Source: Combretum micranthum
Taxonomy: Eukaryota; Streptophyta; Magnoliopsida; Myrtales; Combretaceae
Length of the DNA stretch: 64,000 nt
NCBI GenBank assembly: GCA_024138025.1
Contig: JAMXBD010002795.1
Location: 98,460-162,459, forward strand
Direction: 5' to 3'
The notes beneath the pieces are model-generated. The model ran no database searches and had not been told where the DNA came from. It saw only the letters and a list, made by a program, of their open reading frames with translations. Positions within the stretch are counted from its first letter, which is position 1. Each line of letters opens with the position of its first letter. Below, piece by piece: positions 24,161 to 36,445 of the stretch. A program made the translations under genes and the position numbers.

Positions 24161-26146
24161 ATGTCCTAAAGTGTAATCGAAAATGATCATATGTATGGAG
24201 ATTGGGAACAATGCATGTTGTGTGGTAATTGGATTAAGACAAGCTTTAATAATAAACGTGATAACTATTTGCTTGGTCTTGATTGTGCAATGTGTATTAT
24301 AATAGTGAAGGATAGTATTGTAATATATTGTTGTTTAAGAGGGTAGTTTTGTCATGTAACAATTGAAATTGAACCTGAAGAAGTTGTTCGTGAAGGACTG
24401 GAAGCGAAGGATAAAAGGTGGATATAGGGTGCGAGCCTAAACAAAGAAGGCTATCGACTTTGGATCATGAGCTGCCAATGTATGTCCACTGTTGGTTTTC
24501 TTCATATTTTGTTGTAGCAACTTACACCGGCTAAAGACCGCTGACATAAATATGAAGGTCGCCGGCGTAAGTGTTTTAAGTCACCAGCTTAGAACAAACC
24601 TATAATGTAAGTTTCATCTTTTCGAGTTAAACTTTAAGCCGTCAGCTTACCCTACTGTCTTAAATCTTGTGAATATTTTTGTAGTTTCCTTTTTCCTCAA
24701 GCCTCATAAACTCTATAAATAAACGCCTAATCTTCTTCTCTTTTCATAGCTCAACTTGAAGCAAATTTAGGTAAGAATTCCTCTCAATCTTTTGGTTAAT
24801 TTTTTATTAGATCTTGGTTTCTAAAGGTTGTTTTTCATATTGATCTTTGAGGAATCAAGTTGTTGGAGACGACTTCATTGGAGATAAACCCTAGATGTTG
24901 TTGGATTGTGAGTTATTGGTGATTAAGGAGGATTGGAAATCTCATCCTAGGTAAGATATAAATCTATCTTATCCTTGTGGTACTAAAGAAATAATCTTTT
25001 CTGATTTGTTGTCTATATTCTAGAGATTTGGTGGGTGATGGAGAAAACTCTAAGTTCTTTTGAGAAGTTCTCTTTTTGTGATTAAGGAGAAGGTATGATC
25101 TAGGGTAGATGTTGCTTCTATGATATTAAGGTTTAGTTTATCTTGAGATTCGATTATGTATATGGTTGTGTTGGAGATAGTTTTGTTTATGTGATCAGGG
25201 TTATGTTGATATTAGGGTTTTGTGAAAAATCGATTCAGGTATGATTTTACCTTGTTTGTTGATTATGCTTGTAGGCTTAGAATTGTAAACATACCTAAAA
25301 TTATTTGACCTTAATTGAATGTGTGCTGCTTGTGCTTGTCTTTGGTTAGTAAATACCACGTAGAGTGTGATACTAACGAGGCGTCCTGATGATCCTTGTG
25401 TATCGTTGTCCCCAATGGAGTTGCACATGGAGATGATTCTGGTAGTTTAGGAGTAGTGCGAGTACGTCACCCAGATGTGTGGGAGTTCCCAGCACCATAT
25501 ATGTATATATTACCTATTTTCCTGTATTGTTTGTTTTTAAAGAGTCATGAGATACTCCTGGTTTAGGACTGACCTATGAAGGTTTCAAGCTATGTTGGTT
25601 GCTTGGCTGAATTAAAGATAACAAATTATGGTTGTTACATTAGTTTTAAGTTGTATGTGATAATGTTTATTGCTTGTTCATGTGCATGTGTTTTCGATTT
25701 AGCGTATTAGGTGTTTTCGCTCACCCTTTTATCTTTTTCAGGAACAGATGCAAATCAAGTAGTTTATGATTTATTGGGATTTGAAGTCTATGTGGACTTC
25801 ATGAAGCATGTTAGAGGACCTGATTATCCTGCAAGTCTTTAGATTGTTTTTGGATGGTTATTAGTAGTTTGAAAACTATAGGAAGTTGTTTTTAAGAGTT
25901 ATATTGAATTTTATGAGATTTTTGTAAGGAATTTAGTTATAATAGGTTGGCTTTGGTATATGCCAACTAGTTATAGTTAGTTATGAAGATGTTTTAGTTT
26001 TATGACGTTTTAAAGTATCCTATTTTGAGAGTTTTGAAGATATATGTTTTTAATTATTAGTGGTTTAGAGTTTTAATTGCCCTAGTGTGTTCTTTCTAAG
26101 CAAGGACACGTGGCGGGTTGCAATGCCTTTAGATTAGGGCGTTACA
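24161..26146 (+). repeat. LTR-like unit, second repeat family (copy 2)
   Basis: This is the second and longer copy of the family also seen at about 1061-2078. The right end is GGGCGTTACA (26146), preceded by ggacacgtggcgggtt. A TATA box (ctataaataa, about 24713) lies about 1430 bases before the end and is followed by a leader (cttcttctcttttcatagctc). Similarity to copy 1 covers about 25230-26146. The left boundary is approximate because I found no TG end with a duplication matching the right flank tggtg. Confidence 0.5.
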
Positions 26147-26329
26147 TGGTGAATCTGGTTAAGGTTAGCCTTCCAAGAACTAAGTAGGCACATAATGATG
26201 TCGCAGATGAGAGTTGATATCGAGATGGCTAATACTTAGTGGAATTTTTTGAGTTTTAAGATGAAGTTGAGATTATATTACTTATATGTATATAAATAAT
26301 AAATAAGTTTGAAAAGAGTTTCTCTTTCC

Positions 26330-26995
26330 TTAGTTCTTTATCTCTCGTGGGTGTAAATTAGTAGAATTGGTCATTCAACTCCCAAGAGAAGGTGTAAATC
26401 TCCATTGATTTAGATTTTGGTCATCCAAGTTGTATTTGTCATATGGTTGATTGTTGCATTGCACATGTTTGTTAACTAAACATTACTTGACTTTAATTAA
26501 ATTGTATTAAGATTCAGTTATTCATTGAGCTTTGTTGTACTCACATTCCCATAGATTGTTGCTTATAGGAATCAATAAGAAGGATCAAAACTACGAAGTT
26601 GAAGCTCTTATAAGATATTTGTGAAAATTGGATATGAGCTAGAAAGAAAGTATTTATATATGTAAAGAAGTCTTTTGGAGACTAATGGTTGTAAAGTTGT
26701 AATAGTATACAATCTAAAGATAATGTTTGTAGAGTTTTTGATGTAATAGTTAAGGAATTAATTTAAGGACTTGTTGTAATGCTATTCTTATATGTGATTT
26801 ATATATGCGCAATGTGTTTTTTACTCTAAACAACCCTTCAATCCTATTATAACTGTCTACGCCACAGGGGTATTCTGGTTATACAATGCTCATGTACCTT
26901 CCTAGAAACCTCAGATGGTTTAATACAAATGCCTATAACTTTAGTTTGTTACATGAAGCATCAATACTTATAGGGTACCCTATAAGGTTGTGACG
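26330..26995 (+). repeat. Truncated solo-LTR-family copy
   Basis: A diverged copy of the 3' part of the long LTR family. Landmarks are cattgagctttgttgtact (26525; compare cactaagctagttgtagct at 32021), cccatagattgttgcttat, and the end tagggtaccctataaggttgtgac (compare tagggtacctctcggggcgtgac at 32452). It abuts the integrase remnant at 26996. The left end is unclear. Confidence 0.5.
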
Positions 26996-28168
26996 GCTTT
27001 CAACCTATTTGGTGAAGTAATCAATTACAACAATGACAAATGTCTTTTGGCTTATGTTCGAGGAAAAGGTTGAAGTATGTCTGTTCCCTACCAAGTGAAT
27101 GGCTAAGGGCTGGTCAAAGTTTGGAGGTAGTTACCTAGGGCGTATACCATTAGGGCATGCTTCTAATAGTGGGCACTTTTTGACCAACTTTAGCTGCATT
27201 GTTTTTCATGGTTGGCTTGTAATAATTGAGGAGTAATGCTTTCAAGTGGAGCAATTCAAATCCAATGTGCTTTGCATTTAAAGGTGATCATGGTTCGGTT
27301 AACCCATCCATCACCCTATCTTTCAAACTAAACCGAAATAATTGGTTTTTTAATTTCTTAATTCGAAATTGATCTATTATTAATGGTTAACCCTTTTTTC
27401 AGTTAATTTTTTTACTTTTCAATTTTTAACCATTTAACATGATTGTTAATAAAAAATTGTGATTAACCAAATTTTTTGTTATAGTCATAGAAAATTAGAT
27501 CCTTTTATCTCATAATTACATTCAAGAATTACAAATCAATAAATCAAATAAAAATATAACCAATAAATAAAAAACATAAGTCTAATTCTAGTTCATAAGG
27601 CTTATAATTCAATACTAATTCTACTCAAATTAAAACTTTATATCTTCCTTATATTCTAATTACAACACAATAATTTAAAAACTTAATTAAGATATAATTC
27701 TATTTATTTGTATTTAAAAATAATTAATTTTATGCATATATTAACATACATATATATTGCATATCCGTTTACTGAAAACCATTGTTTTTTTTTTGTTATA
27801 AACCAAAATCAAAACCGAAAACTGAAAAAGAAAAAAAAAACTATAACCCTAGATTGAAACCGATAGACCGATTAACCATATTTTCTAGATTGGTTTTTTA
27901 GTTTTGTTGGTTTTTTTATACACCCTAGGTGCATTCTTCTAAATGTAGGTCTTCTAGGATAGTTAGGGCCCTACTTGGGCGGAGGCATATGAGGAGCAAC
28001 ATAACATGTTCGCATTGATATAAGACGTTGCTAACCTAATGTGAAATTAGCTACAAGATAAATTTATTCCAAGTCCTTTTTTGTCATATGGGAGAGTTTT
28101 GTATTTTAGGTAACTCTCGATTGGGTCCATCTAGCAGGGTTGTGTTGATGTCTCGCCTACTTTAAGTG
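26996..28168 (-). pseudogene. Ty3/gypsy integrase remnant (Tat/Athila type)
   Basis: On the minus strand, reading from 28168 leftward with frame breaks, one sees the gypsy integrase order. A linker region comes first, then a YYKPTMK-like element before the zinc-finger region (standing where YYWPTM is usual), then the core start VIDYFTK (about 27010-27040) where the family has VDYFTKWVEA. Stops replace several conserved Trp codons. The stretch is interrupted by the hAT element at 27279-27927 and is cut off at 26995 by an LTR fragment. It continues the pol gene whose reverse transcriptase lies at 33470-34010, the two being split by the solo LTR at 28174-32468. It is long inactive. Confidence 0.7.
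27279..27927. mobile_element. Non-autonomous hAT-like element
   Basis: 649 bp, ends TAAAGGTGATCATGG and, inverted, TAGGGTGTATAAAAA. The subterminal regions are full of ggttcggtt/aaccgaa and rearranged accgat words. Flanks tttgcatt (27271-27278) and ggtgcatt (27928-27935) agree at 6 of 8 bases, consistent with an aged 8-bp target duplication. It is inserted in the integrase remnant. There is no transposase. Confidence 0.55.
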
Positions 28169-28173
28169 TCTTG

Positions 28174-31100
28174 TGTAAACCCCCAAAAATTTTCATAATT
28201 CATAGAAAATAATTCTAAAAGTTTAAAAATGAAATCCCAAAAATCGACTCAAGTTAAAACCTAATTCTAAATAAAGATAAAAAACGAGTTTGAGAAATAA
28301 GGAACCCTCAAAAATAAAAATAGAAAAAAAAAATCCAACTATCGATTGAAACAACATTCGTACATCAATTAAATCACCTGACCGTTTCCTAACACACAAA
28401 TCAAGAAAACATATCCAAGTGACGATCAACAACAAAATTTTAAAACCCTCGATAATTTCGGAATCAGAAATTTCAATTTTCGCCAAAAGTCAAACTAAGT
28501 CAACTCATAATCCTAGACTCGGTTAAACGATCCCGAGAACTTAAATCTATTAAATAATCACAAATAAAATAAAACAAAACATAAATGTCGAGCTAAAAAT
28601 ATAAAACGATCAAAACTCGAAAATTATACGATTTTAAGAATATCTCGACAAAAACGGAAGTCAAACCGGAACCCTAAATTCATCAAAACCTATAACGAAC
28701 CCTAGTGTTTAAGATCCGACAATCCCGTGTTTTCAAACCCTAGAAAACGAAATTAAGTTAATAGCTTAAAATAGTTCGTAATAACATAGGATAACATAAA
28801 ATATCATATTCGTGAATTTCGAGTTGTCCTTACGACCCGAACGGGATCGGTTCTCGAAAATCGTGTCCGGGAGCTCGGAATATTAAAAAATATTCCGTTT
28901 ATACCAATGACTCATAAAATACAAGGATTCCAAAAAATATCAGTTTTAGAATTTTTCGGTAGCTAAAAATTGCAGATATCACATTATTACGCGTATTTTT
29001 AGTACTACCGGTACTTTAATTGTCTAGTCTACTATTCATAGTACTTTTCTACTATTCATTATTATTTCACTATCTCTACTTTTTCTTACACCTATTTTTT
29101 ATATCTATATACCTATTTTCTTATTTTCATATTTCCAATACATCTTTTATCAAATCATACCTTACTATTAATTATTTTCTTACAAATTTCACTCAAAAAT
29201 CAACTCACACCCCTCTATATGTCCTAGAACCAGCGCCACCCTCCTCTCTCTTCACTCAATTATTTTTCTTTTTCAATTTATTTTATTGCATCTAAAAATC
29301 ACTCCAAAAATTTTATAAATACCCCCTTCCTCTTCCATTCTTTCACACAATTCATTTCACTAAAACTCTCTCAAAATCTCTCCACAAATTCTTCTTCAAG
29401 AATTTTCCTACCAAAAGTCTCTCAAACCAATTCCTCACAAAAATCATTCCTCATACATAAACCATCTACCACATATCACCACTCACATAATACCATTTCA
29501 TCCCATCTTCATACCTCTTACATACTTTAGGTAAATATTTCTTCCATCTATTATTTCCATGTCATGTAACTTAACATGACTATGGTGTTGTTTTGAAACT
29601 CATATGAGTAGTAAAAGCAACAACATGTTCATGTTTTGTTCTTGTACATAAGCTTCCTAATTTATTATGTTATTATTATTATTGTGATTATTTGCTTCTA
29701 TTCTAACTTATATATATAGTACTATGTATATTATGTATATATATTTATTTAGAGCATATAAGCTCATTTGTTATTTATTTACTTTCAAGTTATGCAATTA
29801 TTAAGACTAGTCTTTCTAGTCTTAGACTTGTCCATATCAAGTCAAAATAATCTTTTGTTTATTTTCTTTAATCTTTCGGAACTAGTCCATTCTTAGTCCC
29901 GGGATGCCTTGATGAAGCTAAGGCTCCAATACTTGATCGGATTCCTTGATGAAGCTAAGGTTCCCAATACTTGATATTTATTTTCTTGCTTATTATTTTT
30001 TTCAAGTATTTTCTTATGTTCTTATTATTTTACATGCTCACAATATTTGCATCTACATAATGTTAATGTCTCAACTAATTTGAACATAGAAATTTATTAT
30101 GTTAAAGGAACTTAAAACTAAATTTTCTATTATGAAACTTGTCACAAAATAATGAGTTATTATCAACAACAACACATGAAATGAGTTTTTCTCAAACGTT
30201 TTTTTTAAATAACAAAGATGGTTTTACTAAGGAAATATAAGAAATAAATATTTTTCCTTGTATATTATGATAACCTAAGTTGTAGTAAAATAAATTGTTA
30301 ATATTAAAAGTTTTACAAAAATCTTAAGAATTAAATTCTTTTCATAATAAAACTAAGAAAACAAACTAGTTTTCAAAGTTAAGATGAATTCAATCCATAA
30401 AGTTAAAACCCACTTAGGAAAACAATGATTTTCAAATTCCTAAAAGAGAAACTATTTTTAAAGAATATAAATAAAAATTAGAAACAAATGATTTTATTAA
30501 ATAAAGAGAATTCTTTTCAAATGAAATAAAAGAACAAGTTTAGAAAACAAAAAAAAAACTTATATTTTAAAATAATAAATATAAGAAGAGAAGACTCATT
30601 TTCTAAAACCATCTTAAAAACAAAATTATGAAAAGGATTTCAACAACTTAAATATACTTTTTGATAAAATTGACCTTATATCACTAAAAGTGAAATTTAT
30701 GAAAGACCAAGGATAAAGGAAAATTTACTTGTTTTGAAATGAAGGAAATAAAATAAGAATATACTCATTTATAATGAAAATATAAAGTTTCTTCCAAATA
30801 CTTGAAAAGGAATTTATCAAGATAAGTTTTAAACGCTTTAAAAAGAATTATTTTATGAAATAAATTATTGAGACACTACCATTAGAAATTTTGCATATAA
30901 AGTGAGCTACCAATATATTCAAAATGTTTATAAAAAATATGTCTATGTATATACTTCTATTGTTACAAAAGGATTTTCTTTAAAAAGGAGTTGAGTTAGA
31001 AAATGGATTTTTGCAAAAGTTTAAAAAATTCGTTTTAAATCTGTACCTGACGTTTCTGGAACCCAAACGGCCTTTTATGACAAAGATAACTTTAGAAATT

Positions 31101-32468
31101 GATAGATCTTTTCGAATAAGTAGAAAACGGTATATTATATGCGAAATTCTGAGTTAAAATGAGCAAGTTATGACCATTTTAAGTTGGAACTTTCCCTTAT
31201 ACGATTTTACCGCGATTTAAGAAAAGTTTAGAAAATCCAAGAATATAAATTTCATGAAAGACTTATCCCGGGTATTTCTTTTGTCTAGGTGACGAAAGAT
31301 ACGAGATTACCCTACCCGAGGATTACTACGACTAAGAAGATCGCAAATGGACGAGTAAGTTATTCCTCTTAATTTCGTTACCTTGCTTGTGCTTGTAAAG
31401 TAGTAGCATTACTATACTAAGAAAAGATAAACACGAATATATTTGAGGAATTCGGGATTATGTGTATACACGTGATTCTATGTTTTTGCATGAAATGAGA
31501 ATTAAGAATATCCCAACTTCGAACTGCTTGTTTAAATAATTTTGTTTACTTACTTGTATGATTGTTTATTTTTGCTAAATTGATTGATCGCCCCTAATAA
31601 ACCTTAATAAGGTTTGGCTTAAGAAAACTAAAACGCTCATGCATAGCATCCATCGAGTCACATCTATTTCGGAAGGCTGCTACTCCTACGCGTAGAGTTG
31701 GATTGGCTGTGATCGTGCGGTGCCACGGGTCATGTTCATTCCTGGAGAATCCAAATCGCTCGGGGAAAGCGACTCTAGATTCGAAGCTGAGCCAACCGAA
31801 CACTGTGGGTGAGGACCTGGGGACTAGCAGTAGAAGGTCGAGGACCTTCAACCCTGATTCCTAACCTTTGATACGGAGGGATAAATCCGTTCTATATATG
31901 GTTTCCGGATAACTATATATATTTGAGTAATCATGTGATTGTTGCATTGCTTGCATAGCATATGAGTGAAAATCTGAATAAACTTGTTTGAATATATGGT
32001 GCGAATAAAAAGGAGTATCTCACTAAGCTAGTTGTAGCTTATACCCCTATAGATTTTGATGAAACAGATATACCCGTGGCTTAAATTGAGGATCATGACA
32101 TTGAGGAAGTCATGGAAGGATAGTTAAGCTTCTATGAAGGAAATAGAATCATAAGATAAGTAGTTTTGTAAGGTTCTTTATATATAATGACTTATATGAT
32201 TAGTGATGTATATTTATTTGAAGATAATAGATGGACATGCCCCTAAGAATTGCAATGCAATATGTTTATGTTTTATGATAAGTATTCTCTTTGCCTTGTT
32301 ACTTATTAATTATCAATATAAATTGCGCTACTCCGATGAGTTTCCTTGGTTGTGACGCACGCCTTGTACATAATATGGAAGCTCTTGCGTGACTAAGGTA
32401 GTCATTCCTAGGCTTTAGTATTATGTATGGCGGACTGCCACGTTTAGGGTACCTCTCGGGGCGTGACA
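28174..32468 (+). mobile_element. Solo LTR, uninterrupted family member
   Basis: 4295 bp, beginning TGTAAACCCCC and ending CGGGGCGTGACA, with an exact 5-bp duplication TCTTG (28169-28173 and 32469-32473). It is the best reference copy because nothing is inserted in it. It contains a TATA box at 29314-29321, a leader rich in ctcttc/ctctc, two units of a tandem repeat (29906-29975), and a GC-richer 3' block at 31650-31860 including cgcgtagagttggattggct. It interrupts the minus-strand gypsy pol between its RNase H and integrase parts. There is no coding capacity; the 85-residue minus frame at 31594-31851 is within LTR sequence. Confidence 0.9.
29906..29975 (+). repeat. Approx. 37-bp tandem repeat inside the LTR, two units
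   Basis: Two units, 29906-29942 and 29943-29975, share ccttgatgaagctaagg and the following ccaatacttgat. They correspond to the three-unit array at 18019-18130. Confidence 0.75.
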
Positions 32469-32473
32469 TCTTG

Positions 32474-34010
32474 TGTCCTCCTGTTCAATGGTGTGTTAGG
32501 GGAGGTATTCCACAAATATTTTTAGATCAAGCGGGTTAGGGTTTGAGAGGGTGATAGTTGCAAATATGGAAAGTCTGTTGGCTTTTACATTGTCTGCTTG
32601 GGGGATCTTATGGATGCTCTAGTAGTTGGCTTTAGGTGCCAAGGATTGGACTATCCCCAAATATTTGATCATGGTTTCCCTTTTTTTGTCTTTATTTTCC
32701 TTTTACCAATTAGACGACTGGCTGAGAGTCGAAGGGACCTTTTAGTTGTTTTTGACTTTCATGGCAAGCTTAAGGCCACTAATGGGTGCCTTATATTTTA
32801 CTGTGTTGTTGCTGGCATCAAATATGAATTTAAGGATGAAGCAAATCTTCAAATTATATGGTCCTTAAAGGGTTGAGCCTACTTCCCACCATTCTTAGAG
32901 GATCCATCTAAGTAGAAGGTCTACTTAGGCTTTCTTTCTTCGAGTGACTTAACGAGAGGGCCAATATACTTCATGATAGAGTCGGCCAAGACGTGGGCTT
33001 TGATAACGTCTCAAGCCTTAAATTGTACTTTGTACATGTTGAGTTCTAGTGTGTATTTCATCATCCGTCCTGAAAAAGGCATCGTGCTTATGGAGTATAC
33101 TACGAAGTGGTTAGTCGGTTATAACTATGACTTAAGGAGCTTCGAAATATGATCATAACCTTCTAGCTAAGATGACCATGACGAATGCAAACTTTTCCAT
33201 CTTAGAATATCGTTCCTTTGGGCATTAGAGAATGTGGCTGATGTTGTATACGTGCTTACGTTCCCAACCTTCTTCTTGGATGAGGATAAAGCTTTACTAT
33301 TGTTAGTCAGATATAAGAACAATTATTCCCCAAGTATTGCCTAAGCTAAGATGATCAGTGTGGTGAGTGGTTTCTTTAGCTTAGTAAAGGTCGTCTCACA
33401 TTCCTTCGTCCATATCAATTTGTTGGGGGTCTTTAAGAGTTTTGAAGAACTTAGCTAGATATGAATCTACTTAGGGCAATTGCTTTGTTAGATAGTCTTT
33501 GGACGTCTTTGATGGATTTGGAGACTTGCAAGTTTATCATGGCTTTAATTTATAGATTTGCTTCAATGCCTTATGGCATGACTACATATTCCGAGAATTT
33601 ACTAGATGATGCACTAAACTTACACTTTTGGGGGTTGAGTTTCATTCAATATCGTATTAAGCAATTAAATGTTTCTCTTAGGGAGGCAAGTTTTTTGTTT
33701 TTCAAAATCATGTTATTGACATGGAATTCCATGTTATGACCAATCCATTCCTTAAACATTGTTGTTACAAGCCTTTGTTATGTGGCTCTAGCATTTTTAA
33801 GGTTGGACGACATTACCGTGTAGCAATAGATACCAAAGTCGGTAACGAATCATGTGTGCATTTGTTTTTTTGTTTACATCAGGATTTGATTGTGGTTGGA
33901 AAAAAATATCCATGAAACTTAGCAAGGAGTGTCCGGATGTGGAGTTAACCAGCTAGTCTATCTTGGGTAGGGGAAAGGAGTCTTCAAGGTAGACTTCATG
34001 GAGATTGAAT
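32474..34010 (-). pseudogene. Ty3/gypsy reverse transcriptase and RNase H remnant (Tat/Athila type)
   Basis: Minus strand, frames broken by stops and indels. From right to left: RT start FPLPKID and STSGHSLLSFMD (about 33990-33910), then an NMEFHVNNM segment where YVDDM is expected (both catalytic Asp changed to Asn, about 33740-33710), then KLLKTPNKLIWTKECE (about 33430-33400) and FTKLKKPL of the connection/RNase H region. Further left are YLDGSSKN (about 32925-32895) and ASNNTVKYKAPISGLKLAMKV of an RNase H fold (about 32830-32760). The order RT - RNase H - second RNase H-like - integrase is that of Tat/Athila elements as I know them. The plus-strand frames at 32598, 33461 and 33721 are its antisense shadows. 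Confidence 0.78.
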
Positions 34011-34246
34011 TGTACATTTGCTATTACAACTTGAATGGCATTGGAATTTTGTTTTTGCATTTTCCCTTGAAGTTTCTCTATTTTATGATTGAGCATTTAG
34101 CCAAGGGGTTGGGTTTTGCCAATGGAGCATTGAGTGATTAAGCTTGTTTTAATGTCTACTATTGTTGTGATAGATTAATAGTGATTTGATGTAAAATTAG
34201 ATTATTGTATTGATCCTTTTTATGTTGTACAAGGCCTACATTAAAT

Positions 34247-34503
34247 ATGTATGCACAACCTATATACCTTTAGTTTGAATTAAATACACACAAGAAAGTG
34301 TGTTCTTCTTTTTAGCAATATTTTGTTTAAAGCTCATACAGCGTATACCTTGTTTTAGTAAAATAAGGGTATATTATGTATGCACAATCTATATACCTTT
34401 AGTTTGAATTAAATACACATAAGAATGCATGTTCTTCTTTTTAATAATATTTGTTTAAAGCTCATACAATGTGTATCCCTTTTTAGTAAAATAAGGGTAT
34501 ATT
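34247..34503. repeat. 129-bp tandem duplication
   Basis: Two direct units, 34247-34375 and 34376-34503, both starting atgtatgcacaa and ending aaataagggtatatt. They differ at about a dozen positions by eye. The array ends within six bases of the target duplication of the adjoining hAT element. Confidence 0.85.
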
Positions 34504-34508
34504 CACTA

Positions 34509-35408
34509 GGGTTGTGTTAACAAAACAAAGCGAACGAACTGTGAATCGAACCAGACAGAACGAACCAAAATTCGATTCTTTTTGCAACGGTTTGGTTTAC
34601 GATTCGATTTAGTGAAGAGCAAATGGTTAGTAGTTTGGTTCGGGACCTAAAACCTAATCGTATAGTTTGAACATAACCGAACCGTTTTATATATTTTTAA
34701 AAATTAAATATTATTTTTACTCTTAATTGTTTCATTAAACAAATTAATTGTTTTTAACATTTGTGACTTAGATATGTATCATTCATGAGAATAAAATTAA
34801 ATTTGTCACGTTATGTTTTAATTGTTATGTTATCTATAAATAAAATAAATTTTAGATTTTGGCCTCAAGTATTTTAACTCCTGAATATTTTTTTCCTTTT
34901 ATCTTATTAATTAATCTTCTTCAATTATTTAGTTACTTATTGATTAATATACTTGATAATATGTTAATTAAAAGCATACAACGAATTAAATTTTGTATCT
35001 TATATTGAGATAAAGCCTATATACCATTACATTTCAAGATAATTAAAAAAAAATGAGACTAGTCACAATTATGATTTTATAATGGATGAAATCCTTTCCT
35101 TCCTATAAGTTTTACATGTTTATTTGATAATGATTAATTTTAGATATTACTATTTATATTCGCATTAGTGATAAAAATATGTAATGAAAGTTTTTTGATG
35201 GAATATATTTTTATTTTATGAATAAAAACGGTTCGAATCGCAAACTTAACTGTAATGAACCTTTTTTTTTTGGTAAAAAATTTATGAACCGAACTATATG
35301 CTTAAGTTCGAATTTAAAAGAAAACTCGAACTGTAAAATAAGGTGCGGTTTGATTCGAGGAGAAAACCGAACCGAACCGAACCGAACCACATTATTCATA
35401 ACACGTGC
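34509..35408. mobile_element. Non-autonomous hAT-like element
   Basis: 900 bp. Left end GGGTTGTGTTAAC, right end inverted GCACGTGTTATG. Subterminal regions are dense in cgaac/gttcg words, and near 35373 there is a run of five accga units. Flanking 8-bp duplications attcacta (34501-34508) and attcaata (35409-35416) agree at 7 of 8. The centre is AT-rich. Reading frames at 35211-35487 on both strands are compositional and not genes. Confidence 0.7.
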
Positions 35409-35416
35409 ATTCAATA

Positions 35417-36253
35417 GTTATATGGTTGCACTACATGCACCTTCAAGATTGAAGATAGACACACCAGCTTTCCATGCCTACTTTTGAATTACGTTTTAAT
35501 TTGTTCTAATTTCGATTTTTTGTAAAGCCTATTTCTATGCAAAATTCATATCTATATTGTTTAAACTAAAGTAGTGGGATTGGTGTCTTTTTTTTTTCTT
35601 TTATTTTCAATCATTGCCCTTAAATTAAGATTGTATTTTTTTATTTAATCAAAGTTAAAAATATATTTTTTACCACCTTTAAGATCTTTTTAGTAATTTC
35701 TGCTAATGCCATTTCTCTCGTACTCATTCTTTCTCTATAGTTTGTAGTAATTGCTTTGTTTTATATGTATTATTTTTTCCTCTTTAATATTATCTCTTCT
35801 CTTTCTGCTTCAAAATAATAACTGCTATTTTAAAATAATAACCTCCTATCTTTTCCTTCTACACTAAACTCAATTTAACATAATCATTCTCTCATTCCCT
35901 TTTTCTTCTAAAACCTTAAATTAGAATTTTAAATAATAAAATGCAATTTATGTAAATCAAAATTATACAAAACATTTTATTATAAAGCATATTAATATTA
36001 CATGTTAAAGGATTAATGTTTTGGTTGTTTAATTGTATAGTATGAAGAATTCAATACTATTTTTTTGTATTATAATAATTATTTTATTGTATATATATTT
36101 TTGCACACATAATATGAGTGCTTATTTCTGCTAGTTTTATATAAAATAGAGCCTAAAAACACAAAATTGTTGGTCTTTAGATAGACATCTCAAACCATGC
36201 TGAAGAACCAAAATAATTATTCTTCTTATGATGCTTTAGGATGATTAGAGATT
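35417..36253. other. AT-rich intergenic stretch upstream of the protease gene
   Basis: No supported feature. A repeated phrase aaaataataac near 35815-35845 is a short local duplication. Confidence 0.4.
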
Positions 36254-36290
36254 ATTTATATGTTTTTTATATATATATATATTAGTTTTT
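36254..36290 (+). promoter_or_regulatory. Candidate TATA region of the protease gene
   Basis: ttatttatatgttttt followed by a (TA)n run, about 160-190 bases before the presumed ATG at 36446. Position and composition fit a core promoter. The run could equally be simple repeat. Confidence 0.3.
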
Positions 36291-36445
36291 TTTCAGAAAT
36301 TATTAATCACGCCATACTCAACCTCCCCCGCCGAGGGACTTTCAAAAATTTGTCATTTATTTTCATGCACACAAGGCTCTGCAAGAATAGGCCAGGGGCA
36401 CGCACCACACTCCACACCTCTTTGTCGCTCACTTCCTTCATCCTT

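Noticed and set aside
32598..32876. 92-residue plus-strand frame
   Set aside because: Antisense of the gypsy RNase H remnant, which reads sensibly on the minus strand.
33461..33915. Two plus-strand frames of 92 and 64 residues
   Set aside because: Antisense of the gypsy reverse transcriptase remnant.
35211..35487. Overlapping frames on both strands with NRT/FRFEP-like repeats
   Set aside because: Product of the accga word repeats at the end of a hAT element.
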